This document shows, piece by piece, positions 1 through 7,189 of a DNA stretch of 23,506 nt (its first letter is position 1; every line of letters begins with the position of its first letter). This DNA is from a virus. The notes under the pieces were generated by a model. That model was not told the DNA's origin. It did no database searches and saw nothing but the letters and a program-made list of their open reading frames with translations. Both the position numbers and the translations under genes were made by a program. The stretch covers positions 1-23,506 of IMG/VR virus record IMGVR_UViG_3300042294_003688; one strand, written 5' to 3'.

Positions 1-2767
1 TTGTGTAACCCGCAGATGCGAACCATGGGAATGCGATGTTATCTGTTAACGCTAGGTTTCTACAAACTTCACCTGTTGGTGGTAAGTAAATTTGTGTATT
101 GTTTACAGTATCTCTTGTTAAAATCCATGGGTAGTAGGTTGCCGTGTAGTTAGAGTCAATTCCTGTGTTATCTAAGTTATCAACCGCCTCTTGTGGGTAG
201 ATGATATCTTGAGGATTTGTACCATCTGGTGTATACATTAAGTAGTCAGGAGTTGTTGCAATGTAAACAGAGTCAGCTCTTTGGAACTGTACCATTTCAA
301 TTGCTTCCTCAACTAAGTTTGAGTTGTTAAAATAATCGATTGCTGTAGTTGCAAACACGTTAATGTTTGTAGCTTCAGGGTTAGAGAATGTTAAGATACC
401 AAGTAAGTATGCGTAGTAATCAGTGTTTGCAAAATCCTGAGTATTGTTTTGTACAATAATTCTCTTGAATAATCCTTCACCGTTTGCCGTTGGGTATCTT
501 GATGAAGGTGATGTACCTGCTAAGTAACCGTTAGAACCTAATTGGAATCTGTCTTGGTTAGTTCTAAACTCTCTATAAACATCCCATCCGTCAAATCCTC
601 CAGCAAAACATAATGTATATTTTCTTGAGTAGATGAAGTAGTAAGGGTTTTCTTGACTTTCAGGGTCTGTTCTAAAATCAGCAACTCCACATTCAAAAGC
701 AGTTTGACCACTTGTTTGGAAAGAGTTTGCGATTGTAACCACAGTTGCACCTGAGTCCATATGGAATCCTTTACTTAAGTAATTCCAAGCAAGACCGTCG
801 ATAGGTAATGCTGAACCAACCCAATTTGATGGATTTTGTCTACCTTTATAAGTTAAGAATGATTCATCAATACCAAATTGACTTGAGAATCCTAAGTAAG
901 CTCTTCTTACAATATCACCCGCAGATTCAGTTGCATTTGCACTTGTTCCAAATGGAGGGTTTAAAACAACCTCACCTGGGAAATAATATTTAGTTTTAAA
1001 TTTAGGTACTGGTGAAATATTCGCAGTTGACTCATATTCTCTTTGAGTGTATCCGTAGAATCCACAAGGAATTGCGTCGATAGGAGCCTCATCAGATAAT
1101 TCAACCATTATAAATTTAGAGATTAATGCGTATTCACCGTTTGATGAACCAATTTTCTTAGCAACGAAGTTGTTAGAGTTAGGGTCCATATTACAGTTAG
1201 TGAATTTTTCGATAACTACAGGGTTTGAATCTGTATCAAAGAAGTTTCTTACTAACACATCAAATGTCATGTTATTAAATGATAGGTTAGCGATTGAAAT
1301 TTTGATTTCAACGTTAGCCGCATCACCGTCAGATATTGAGATGAATTTAAATAATCTGAATACTTTATTACCTCTTAACTCAGATACTAAGAACGGAGTT
1401 TCAGGTGATTGATATTTTTCAACTTTATAAGCGATTGACTGAGTGTTTTGACTTCTAGCATCATCTAACGCTACTAACTCAGGATTAATACCTTTAATAT
1501 ATCCTTGGTTGTAAGCATAATTCAAAGAACCAGGATAAATCTCCTCAACAAATACAGGAACTTCGTTTCTTGCCTTACCAAAGTTATCAATACCTAATAC
1601 TTTAGTTAAATACTTAGGAGAAGCAGCAGATAGAGATGTTTCAAATGAGAAACTATCACCGTCTTTAGTAACACCTGAAAGTAAGAAACCTTCATAAGGT
1701 AAATTAGTCACCCCTGAATATTGACCTGTTGCAATTAATTGAACATTGTTTGGTTCAAAAGCTCCAGTTGTATAATTAATACCAACCTCATAAACAGGTC
1801 CGTGTTGATTAAGTTCTGCGTTTGTAGAATATAATGAGATACCTCTTGAACGTAATGTAGCAACAACCATGTTGTTGTATTCGCTATAAGCAGTTCCTGT
1901 GAAACTAAAAACTTCACCTGTTATCTGACCTGTGAAAGTACCGTCATTATTATTAGTTAATGAAGATACATTATAGTAGAACGAATAACCTTCATAATCA
2001 TTTCCTAAATCAGGGTCATTAGTGAATGTTGCATAATACCAAGGGTCGTTAGCATCTGAACTTAAATCGTTAGTGTCTAAGTTATTACTTTCAGAACCAA
2101 ATACGTTAAGTTGGTTAGAATACTGACTTACTAAATTCCAATAATCAGGTGAAGGTATTGAACCATAGAAAGCGACTGTCGTTGCAGATAAAGTTGTGTC
2201 GTCAATAATTTCACTTAAGTTAGCATTGAAATCTTGTTGGTAAGTAGAAGTACTACCATCAGATAATCTATATTCTACGTTTAAATTGTTTTGGATATCC
2301 GTTGGTAATGCAGTAACAAACGATACTGTACTCGCTGAAGATGCTCCTGTAAATGTTGCAGTAAACACTGTTCCACCTGTTGGTGCAATAAGACCAATAG
2401 TTAGTGGGTCAACATTGGCAGTAACTCTAATACTCCAAGATGGACCCGCATCATATCCCGACAAACCTAACACTCTTGTCACAAACAATTGGTTAGATTG
2501 TTGTAAATATGACTTAGCGATATAGGCCGCTTCGTATTTTGGAATTTGTGTATTGATAAATTTAGTTGGTTCGGTTCCTCCAAAGTATGCTTGGAACTCG
2601 TCGTAGTTAGTTATAAAAACAGGTTCAAAGGCAGGACCTTTAAGTGTTTCCCCTACTAACCCTAAGGTTGTAACCCCCACACTCTGTGCTACGAAAGATA
2701 AGTCCGTTTCAGACGTGTATACTCCAGGTGATACAAAAACTTTTTGATTTGCTTGTGCTGTTGCCAT
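1..2767 (-). CDS. Contractile tail sheath protein (T4 gp18-like), 3' end outside window
   Basis: The reading frame is open from ATG at 2767 to the window edge (922 codons, no stop found on a codon-by-codon read). The N-terminus carries the sheath signature VFVSPGVYTSETDLS (about residues 10-24), followed by GLVGETLKGPAFEP, as in gp18-type sheaths, where this region starts domain one. The last visible residues, PWFASAGYT, match the PWFAPAG segment that opens the conserved C-terminal sheath domain, so perhaps 100-150 residues are missing. Sheath subunits stack as rings round the tail tube and contract on infection. T4 gp18 is 659 residues, so this one is much longer; the extra length lies in the variable, outward-facing middle (about residues 110-600). 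It leads the minus-strand group; the tail tube gene would be expected beyond position 1. The family is certain in my view; the insert has no assigned function. Confidence 0.92.
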   Translation of the reverse strand, partial: MATAQANQKVFVSPGVYTSETDLSFVAQSVGVTTLGLVGETLKGPAFEPVFITNYDEFQAYFGGTEPTKFINTQIPKYEAAYIAKSYLQQSNQLFVTRVLGLSGYDAGPSWSIRVTANVDPLTIGLIAPTGGTVFTATFTGASSASTVSFVTALPTDIQNNLNVEYRLSDGSTSTYQQDFNANLSEIIDDTTLSATTVAFYGSIPSPDYWNLVSQYSNQLNVFGSESNNLDTNDLSSDANDPWYYATFTNDPDLGNDYEGYSFYYNVSSLTNNNDGTFTGQITGEVFSFTGTAYSEYNNMVVATLRSRGISLYSTNAELNQHGPVYEVGINYTTGAFEPNNVQLIATGQYSGVTNLPYEGFLLSGVTKDGDSFSFETSLSAASPKYLTKVLGIDNFGKARNEVPVFVEEIYPGSLNYAYNQGYIKGINPELVALDDARSQNTQSIAYKVEKYQSPETPFLVSELRGNKVFRLFKFISISDGDAANVEIKISIANLSFNNMTFDVLVRNFFDTDSNPVVIEKFTNCNMDPNSNNFVAKKIGSSNGEYALISKFIMVELSDEAPIDAIPCGFYGYTQREYESTANISPVPKFKTKYYFPGEVVLNPPFGTSANATESAGDIVRRAYLGFSSQFGIDESFLTYKGRQNPSNWVGSALPIDGLAWNYLSKGFHMDSGATVVTIANSFQTSGQTAFECGVADFRTDPESQENPYYFIYSRKYTLCFAGGFDGWDVYREFRTNQDRFQLGSNGYLAGTSPSSRYPTANGEGLFKRIIVQNNTQDFANTDYYAYLLGILTFSNPEATNINVFATTAIDYFNNSNLVEEAIEMVQFQRADSVYIATTPDYLMYTPDGTNPQDIIYPQEAVDNLDNTGIDSNYTATYYPWILTRDTVNNTQIYLPPTGEVCRNLALTDNIAFPWFASAGYT

Positions 2768-2802
2768 TATTTAATTAATTCTATTGCAGATTTATTTTAT
2801 TG

Positions 2803-2809
2803 ATAAATA
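2803..2809 (-). promoter_or_regulatory. TATTTAT motif upstream of the tail sheath gene
   Basis: Reading the minus strand, TATTTAT lies 35 bases before the sheath ATG, in the context GAATATTTATCAATAA. The same heptamer in the same sense orientation precedes several other genes in this window. Here the distance is long enough for a -10-like promoter element with a short leader; no Shine-Dalgarno is present. Confidence 0.4.
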
Positions 2810-2888
2810 TTCATTACTACCACAAAAAACTTGACTTTCCAATATGTATTTGTAAACGGTATGAATAAATTCTACCTTTTTTCTACCT

Positions 2889-3050
2889 ATGAAAACAAAG
2901 AAAGAAATCAAGAACATTAAAATAGACCCTGAGGTACACGAAATACTAAAAAAGTACTGTGAGAAACGTGGAATGAAGATTTATAAATTTTTGGAAAATT
3001 TGATACTCGACAAGTGTAAAGAAAAGAAAGATATCTACGGAGAAGATTAA
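2889..3050 (+). CDS. Small ribbon-helix-helix DNA-binding protein (53 aa)
   Basis: ATG at 2889, TAA at 3048-3050. The sequence begins Met-Lys-rich, then a short beta strand NIKIDPEV, then two helices, HEILKKYCEKRGMK and IYKFLENLILDKC, with a charged tail. This is the strand-helix-helix layout of CopG/Arc-type ribbon-helix-helix repressors, which dimerise and insert the strand pair into the major groove. It is only just big enough for that fold and has nothing else. It stands alone on the plus strand between two minus-strand tail genes: divergent from the sheath gene (121-base gap) and overlapping the 3' end of the gp15-like gene by four bases. That position suits a regulator of the divergent promoter region, but its target is not shown. 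The fold call is from pattern only. Confidence 0.75.
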   Translation: MKTKKEIKNIKIDPEVHEILKKYCEKRGMKIYKFLENLILDKCKEKKDIYGED

Positions 3051-4090
3051 ACCAAGATATTATCAAACTTAATATTTGATTCTTGAGTGTCGTCAGTTTT
3101 AACAATATCAATCCTTAATACATCGTTTGTTGTTATTTGAATTTTCTGAACGTCGGTACCATAAAAATCTTCGTTAATATAAACATCGTAAGACTCAACG
3201 TTTGTGGAATCGGCCCAAGTTAAGTTCGCGGTGTAAGGAACTACATCACTTAAACTTGTATTACCAACAACATATAAAAAGTTTGATAAAAATTCATTAA
3301 CACTTAATAAGTTTCTATCACGTCTTCTACTTAATGTTGAAGTATCAAGTTCCATTATCTGAGCAACTCGAGCAATTGCTGGTTTAACTTCAAACTCCTC
3401 TTCGTCAATTAAGTAACCTAACATTGTGAAGTCATAACTTTGAACATAATACTTTCTTGAATCTAAACTCATTTGTGATTCATCAGAAACATTACTCATT
3501 ATGATTGGAACGTATTGACCTTTAATAAAGGTATAGGCTTGTCTTGATGAGAATTTTTGCATAACCACTTTATTCAGTTGGTTAAGTTCTCTCATTCTAT
3601 TACAAATAATTTTAACGCTGTAATTAATGTCTACAGGTACAGGTTGGGGTATCGTGTAGATATCCATACCTTGTTGGTTACCATTCCATGTCGGAACCGA
3701 GGCATAATAAAATTGTTTTCTATTTGGTATAGTATATTGTAATGATGGGTTGGTTCCGAACTTTACTTCAGGACTCCTCACTACAGTAATAAATGGTGGT
3801 GAAGGGTTATAATCTAAATCAACGAATAAAGCGGTCTCAACATACTGAGCCCAGTTTTGAGTTGTGATTATAATATCAACCATGGGTACAACTTTACCCG
3901 CAGTAATAACTTCTAAATCTCCCTTAACAAAATCCAACATACCCCTATCCAAATCGGCATGTAATACCGACTTAGGTAAGTAAGTTCCGTCTTCATTAAT
4001 ATACTCCAACAACTGTTCCCTACGAGCAGATAATGTCTTCTGAGGTACTAATGGTAATGTTGGTTTAACTATGTTTCTTGGTAATGGCAT
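3047..4090 (-). CDS. Tail completion/terminator protein, gp15-like, with Ig/Fn3-like C-terminus
   Basis: 347 residues. The core (about residues 95-235) has a pattern I associate with gp15-type tail terminator proteins of T4-like phages: a Pro-rich turn IPQPVPVDINYSVKI (147-161), a long helix NRMRELNQLNKVVMQKFSSRQ (164-184), a strand VPIIMSNVSDES, and YYVQSYDFTMLGYLID. In T4, gp15 caps the tube and sheath at the top of the tail and meets the neck. The last 60-65 residues (LTWADSTNVESYDVYIN onward) look like a separate beta-sandwich of immunoglobulin or fibronectin-III type, absent from T4 gp15 (272 residues). Its ATG overlaps the upstream stop (TAATG at 4088-4092), so translation is probably coupled. 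Context fits: sheath gene downstream, neck candidate upstream. Fold and function are inferred from sequence resemblance. Confidence 0.65.
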   Translation of the reverse strand: MPLPRNIVKPTLPLVPQKTLSARREQLLEYINEDGTYLPKSVLHADLDRGMLDFVKGDLEVITAGKVVPMVDIIITTQNWAQYVETALFVDLDYNPSPPFITVVRSPEVKFGTNPSLQYTIPNRKQFYYASVPTWNGNQQGMDIYTIPQPVPVDINYSVKIICNRMRELNQLNKVVMQKFSSRQAYTFIKGQYVPIIMSNVSDESQMSLDSRKYYVQSYDFTMLGYLIDEEEFEVKPAIARVAQIMELDTSTLSRRRDRNLLSVNEFLSNFLYVVGNTSLSDVVPYTANLTWADSTNVESYDVYINEDFYGTDVQKIQITTNDVLRIDIVKTDDTQESNIKFDNILV

Positions 4091-4503
4091 TATTCTTTAA
4101 CTACAAATAGTTTATTTTGTGAATTTATCATATCAACCTCTTTGGCGTTATATACAGGTTCTTCACTGTCTTTATATATAAACGAATTGTGTTTGTACGG
4201 ATTATAGGTTACAATCTTATCGGATGATGGTGATGGTATATCGTCACAAGGGTATTCACAATAGTCTAATAATCTCCCAATAACAAAGGCGTGTACGTTC
4301 TTACTCTTTTGTTGTCGAACTCTTTCGTTCCCACCTTTTCTAACTCTGAACTCAACATCACCTAATTTAACATAGTCGGCGTGTAATATTACTTTACTGT
4401 CATATGTAACTGAGAAGGTATGTTTATGTAAATTATAATACACCATAACTTTCTTACCAATAAAGATAGAATCAAACTGAGACCCCGTTATAATTACTTT
4501 CAT
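4090..4503 (-). CDS. Conserved phage protein of unknown function (137 aa)
   Basis: I recognise the type but not a function. The first half reads KKVMVYYNLHKHTFSVTYDSKVI ... LGDVEFRVRKGGNERVRQQKSKNVHAFVIG: a strand with YYNLHKHTFSV, a short strand VILHADYV, then a basic stretch ending in KNVHAFV. Small proteins with the NLHK, V.F.V and KNVHAFV signature occur in many unrelated tailed phages. The C-terminal half (about residues 75-137) has two Cys (YCEYPC), then a polar tail. No signal peptide or membrane segment. It sits in a translationally coupled chain: its ATG shares bases with the stop of the neck candidate (4501-4505), and its own stop shares a base with the next ATG. The setting suggests a virion or assembly role, but that is guilt by association only. 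Confidence 0.6.
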   Translation of the reverse strand: MKVIITGSQFDSIFIGKKVMVYYNLHKHTFSVTYDSKVILHADYVKLGDVEFRVRKGGNERVRQQKSKNVHAFVIGRLLDYCEYPCDDIPSPSSDKIVTYNPYKHNSFIYKDSEEPVYNAKEVDMINSQNKLFVVKE

Positions 4504-5015
4504 TATATTCCTCTAAATTCGTTTTCACTTACGTATGTTGCGATAACACTTCTATAGAAAGGTTTGTATCCACCATAAGTGTGTTTATTATCTGACTTAA
4601 CAAATCCGTCATCAGACACCACATAATATCTTACTCTGTCCTCCGTTTCATAATATCCAATATAATCTCCTTGGAATATTTCAACACCCATATCATCAAG
4701 GGTCTTTTGGTAAATAGAGAATTTCATGTTACCTGGCTCTTGTTGTTCAATTTTTGAATTACCTAATGATTTATGTGCAGGTGCCATGACCTGAACTAAA
4801 CCTTGTAATTCAACAGGGGACATAAATTGGATACCGTCTTCAGTTACCTCACCGTAAACATCATCAGTTTTGGTTTTATATCTATCAATACGATACAATA
4901 CTATGGTGAAGTTCATATCACCTAATAACCACTCCTCACCCATCCCGATGTCGAGAGAGTAATCTTCGGCTCCAAAGAACTTACCTAATCTTGTAATTGG
5001 TACTAACTTTTGCAT
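4503..5015 (-). CDS. Putative neck / head-tail joining protein (gp14-like)
   Basis: 170 residues, mostly beta strands. The segment YRIDRYKTKTDDVYGEVTEDG followed by VELQGLVQV resembles the part of T4-type neck protein gp14 where a DxYGE motif precedes a strand. The C-terminal half, DDMGVEIFQGDYIGYYETEDRVRYYVVSDDGFV, looks like the ligand-free beta-barrel of head-closure and joining proteins (GDYIGY ... RYYVV). In T4-like virions gp13 and gp14 form the collar that closes the filled head and accepts the tail. The gene lies directly before the gp15-like gene in the same chain, as expected for neck order, though the gp13-like gene is elsewhere (8746-9867). T4 gp14 is 256 residues, so this one is short. 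Assignment is tentative; structural protein is safer than the exact homology. Confidence 0.5.
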   Translation of the reverse strand: MQKLVPITRLGKFFGAEDYSLDIGMGEEWLLGDMNFTIVLYRIDRYKTKTDDVYGEVTEDGIQFMSPVELQGLVQVMAPAHKSLGNSKIEQQEPGNMKFSIYQKTLDDMGVEIFQGDYIGYYETEDRVRYYVVSDDGFVKSDNKHTYGGYKPFYRSVIATYVSENEFRGI

Positions 5016-5016
5016 C

Positions 5017-5340
5017 TTATTTATCTTTCATTTTTTGATAATTTGATTCAGACATAACAACAGAACTATTAATTAAAGTGTCAATCCCCATATAATTTTT
5101 AAGATTATCGAGAATTTCTTTATTCCATGTCATTTTATTGTAATCAGAATATCTCATATTTGAACTTCGTAAAAACTCACTATCATCGGGAACAACATAT
5201 GTAATGTTTAAATAGTAATCGTATTTAACACCTAAATCTAAATGGTATACCTTAATATCAACACTTAAGACATCATTTAGTTTAATGACATTAATCATTT
5301 TATTAATAGCTCTCTCTATTTGCTCCTGTGACATTTTCAT
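5017..5340 (-). CDS. Hypothetical protein (107 aa), start revised inward
   Basis: No family recognised. The protein begins MKMSQEQIERAINKMINVI, an amphipathic helix, followed by alternating strands (VLSVDIKVYHLDLGV, YDYYLNITYVVP) and a helical end rich in Asn, Lys and Met. No membrane segment or signal peptide. An earlier in-frame ATG exists at 5358, but it lies on top of the recurring motif TATTTAT (5347-5353) that precedes other genes here, so translation more likely starts at 5340 (or at 5334, MSQEQ). Its stop (5017-5019) is separated from the next ATG by one base, so it heads the chain that ends with the gp15-like gene. A role in head-tail assembly is possible from position only. Confidence 0.6.
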   Translation of the reverse strand: MKMSQEQIERAINKMINVIKLNDVLSVDIKVYHLDLGVKYDYYLNITYVVPDDSEFLRSSNMRYSDYNKMTWNKEILDNLKNYMGIDTLINSSVVMSESNYQKMKDK

Positions 5341-5346
5341 ATATTG

Positions 5347-5353
5347 ATAAATA
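5347..5353 (-). promoter_or_regulatory. TATTTAT motif before the 5340 start
   Basis: On the minus strand the context is TTTGAGTATTTATCAATATATG, here split as TTTGAG, TATTTAT and CAATAT before ATG (six bases between motif and ATG). The block GAGTATTTAT is identical to that before the gene starting at 20809, 15 kb away, although the proteins are unrelated. Read the other way it resembles a T4-type late promoter (ATAAATACTC) facing the helicase gene at 5396, so the direction of action is not settled by this site alone. Confidence 0.4.
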
Positions 5354-5395
5354 CTCAAACATTAACTATATTTAAATCAAATATTTTTCCTATAG

Positions 5396-7147
5396 ATGGA
5401 TGCAAGTTTAGAATCAAAAGCCATGACCCTATTAGAGGGATACGAAGGAGGAAACAACTATCTTATTGAACTGAAAAGAAAGTCTCAAGTAAATAGAAGG
5501 TTTTACCCCACAAGGAGTCAGGCAGAATACATTATTAATAACCACGACAAACAACCTAAGGTTGCAAAGAAGTGGGTAATACTTGACGTATATTTCGCGC
5601 AGAAACTTGCTGACGATAAACTTATGACCGAAATACCTGAAAAGGTGTGGGTTGAAAAATTACTCGCAGACAAAGAAAAAGCGTTTCATATTTGGGGTAA
5701 AGTATCCGAGTCAGAACAACTACATGATTTTTGGTTACCAAAAGCGGCAATCATTAAAGACAATACCGTAAAGGATGTTGTTATTAATTATGACAAATAT
5801 TCTCACCGTCCTCCACTTGAACATCAAAAAGAAGCCGTTCAAAAGTTAGTTGAAAATAGGAAGTTTATCCTTGCCGATGATATGGGTCTTGGAAAAACAA
5901 CCTCAACGATTATAGCGGCATTAGAATCAGGTTCTAAGAAAGTATTAATCATTTGTCCAGCAACTTTAAAAATTAACTGGAAAAGAGAGATTGAAAATTA
6001 TTCAGACAAAACAGTTTATATCGCTGAAGGTAAGAACTTCAGTACGGATGCGGACTTTGTTATTATAAACTACGACATTATTAAAAATTTTCATGATACA
6101 AAAAAGAAAGGTGAGTCACAGATTCTTGATGCCAATTTTGATTTGGTGGTCGTTGACGAGGCACACTATATCAAAAATGCTACAGCCCAAAGAACAAAAC
6201 TAATTAACGACCTTGTTAAAAAGGTGGACCGACTTTGGTTATTAACAGGTACTCCGATGACCTCTCGACCTATCGATTATTTCAACCTATTAAGTTTAAT
6301 TGAATCTCCTGTTGCCAAGAACTGGATGGCTTATGCCATCAGATACTGTCAAGGATACCAATTCAACGTTGGTGGTAGAAAAGTGTGGAATGTTATGGGA
6401 GCATCAAATCTTGAAGAATTAAGAGACCGAACTTCAGGACTTACTCTAAGACGACTTAAAGAGAACGTACTTGACTTACCTGATAAGATTATTACACCAG
6501 TATATCTTAGATTGAAATCTAAGATGTATGAAGAAATTATGGGTGAGTATTACGATTGGTACGATAAGAACCCCGAGGAGTCAAAATCACTTACAGTTCA
6601 ATTCACCAAATTAACAAAGATACGTCAAGTTATTGCCGATGAAAAAATTTCACAGACAATAGAACTTGCCGAGAACATTGTAGAACAAGGTAAGAAGGTA
6701 ATCATATTCTGTAACTTCACCGACTCACTTAATAAAATATGTGAACACTTTGGTAAAGCGGCAGTTAAAGTGGATGGGTCAATGTCCAAACCTGAGAGAC
6801 AACATAGTGTGGATTCCTTTCAAGAAAACGATAAGATAAAAGTATTTGTTGGTAACATTAAAGCTGCGGGTGTTGGTATAACACTAACTGCGGCTGAAGC
6901 GGTTATTATGAACGACCTATCATTCTTACCATCAGACCACGCCCAAGCAGAAGACCGAGCTTACAGATACGGTCAAAAAAACAATGTATTAGTTTATTAC
7001 CCCATATTCGAGAACACAATCGAAGGAATTATCTACGACATATTAAATAACAAGAAACAAGTGATTGCCACAGTAATGGGGGACAATCAAAACACTGCCG
7101 ATGCGGCTGAAGAAATTTTAAAGAGAATTCAGGAAATGCGTCGTTAA
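5396..7147 (+). CDS. SNF2-family DNA helicase/translocase
   Basis: 583 residues. The helicase motifs are complete: motif I DDMGLGKT (161-168), Ia ICPATLKINW, motif II DEAH (254-257), motif III LTGTP (283-287), then in the second RecA-like lobe IIFCNFTDS (436-444), VDGSMS, and motif VI QAEDRAYRYGQ (517-527). The last is typical of SNF2 enzymes, which move on duplex DNA instead of opening it processively; the single-polypeptide, compact build is like the SMARCAL1/HARP group that anneals or remodels forks. In T4, UvsW plays a related part in fork regression and recombination, but UvsW is a different helicase subgroup. The first 130 residues are an accessory region that I do not recognise. First gene of the plus-strand group; divergent from the 5340 gene. 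Its leader is A/T-rich without Shine-Dalgarno. It probably serves replication, repair or recombination. Confidence 0.88.
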   Translation: MDASLESKAMTLLEGYEGGNNYLIELKRKSQVNRRFYPTRSQAEYIINNHDKQPKVAKKWVILDVYFAQKLADDKLMTEIPEKVWVEKLLADKEKAFHIWGKVSESEQLHDFWLPKAAIIKDNTVKDVVINYDKYSHRPPLEHQKEAVQKLVENRKFILADDMGLGKTTSTIIAALESGSKKVLIICPATLKINWKREIENYSDKTVYIAEGKNFSTDADFVIINYDIIKNFHDTKKKGESQILDANFDLVVVDEAHYIKNATAQRTKLINDLVKKVDRLWLLTGTPMTSRPIDYFNLLSLIESPVAKNWMAYAIRYCQGYQFNVGGRKVWNVMGASNLEELRDRTSGLTLRRLKENVLDLPDKIITPVYLRLKSKMYEEIMGEYYDWYDKNPEESKSLTVQFTKLTKIRQVIADEKISQTIELAENIVEQGKKVIIFCNFTDSLNKICEHFGKAAVKVDGSMSKPERQHSVDSFQENDKIKVFVGNIKAAGVGITLTAAEAVIMNDLSFLPSDHAQAEDRAYRYGQKNNVLVYYPIFENTIEGIIYDILNNKKQVIATVMGDNQNTADAAEEILKRIQEMRR

Positions 7148-7156
7148 ATGAAATGT

Positions 7157-7183
7157 GGATTATTTATAAGAAATGGATAATCC
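7157..7183 (+). promoter_or_regulatory. Inverted repeat containing a TATTTAT motif before the SOD-nuclease gene
   Basis: GGATTAT (7157-7163) is the exact reverse complement of ATAATCC (7177-7183), with 13 bases between. TATTTAT (7161-7167) begins in the left arm, 22 bases before the ATG at 7190. It could be a hairpin in the leader, an operator, or chance in A/T-rich DNA. Confidence 0.3.
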
Positions 7184-7189
7184 AAAAAT

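Noticed and set aside
2820-2888. Sigma70-like promoter (TTGACT ... TATGAA) before the ribbon-helix-helix gene
   Set aside because: The spacing is about 23 bases, too long for such a promoter, and no TAnnTTTG box fits either; left unassigned.
5018-5024. TATTTAT on the plus strand near the 5015 start
   Set aside because: It is opposite in orientation to the other motif sites relative to the gene and lies across the end of the upstream coding frame; probably chance.
5341-5358. Upstream ATG (5358) for the 107-residue protein
   Set aside because: It would put the conserved-looking motif GAGTATTTAT inside the coding region; the ATG at 5340 keeps it upstream as at other genes. Not fully excluded.
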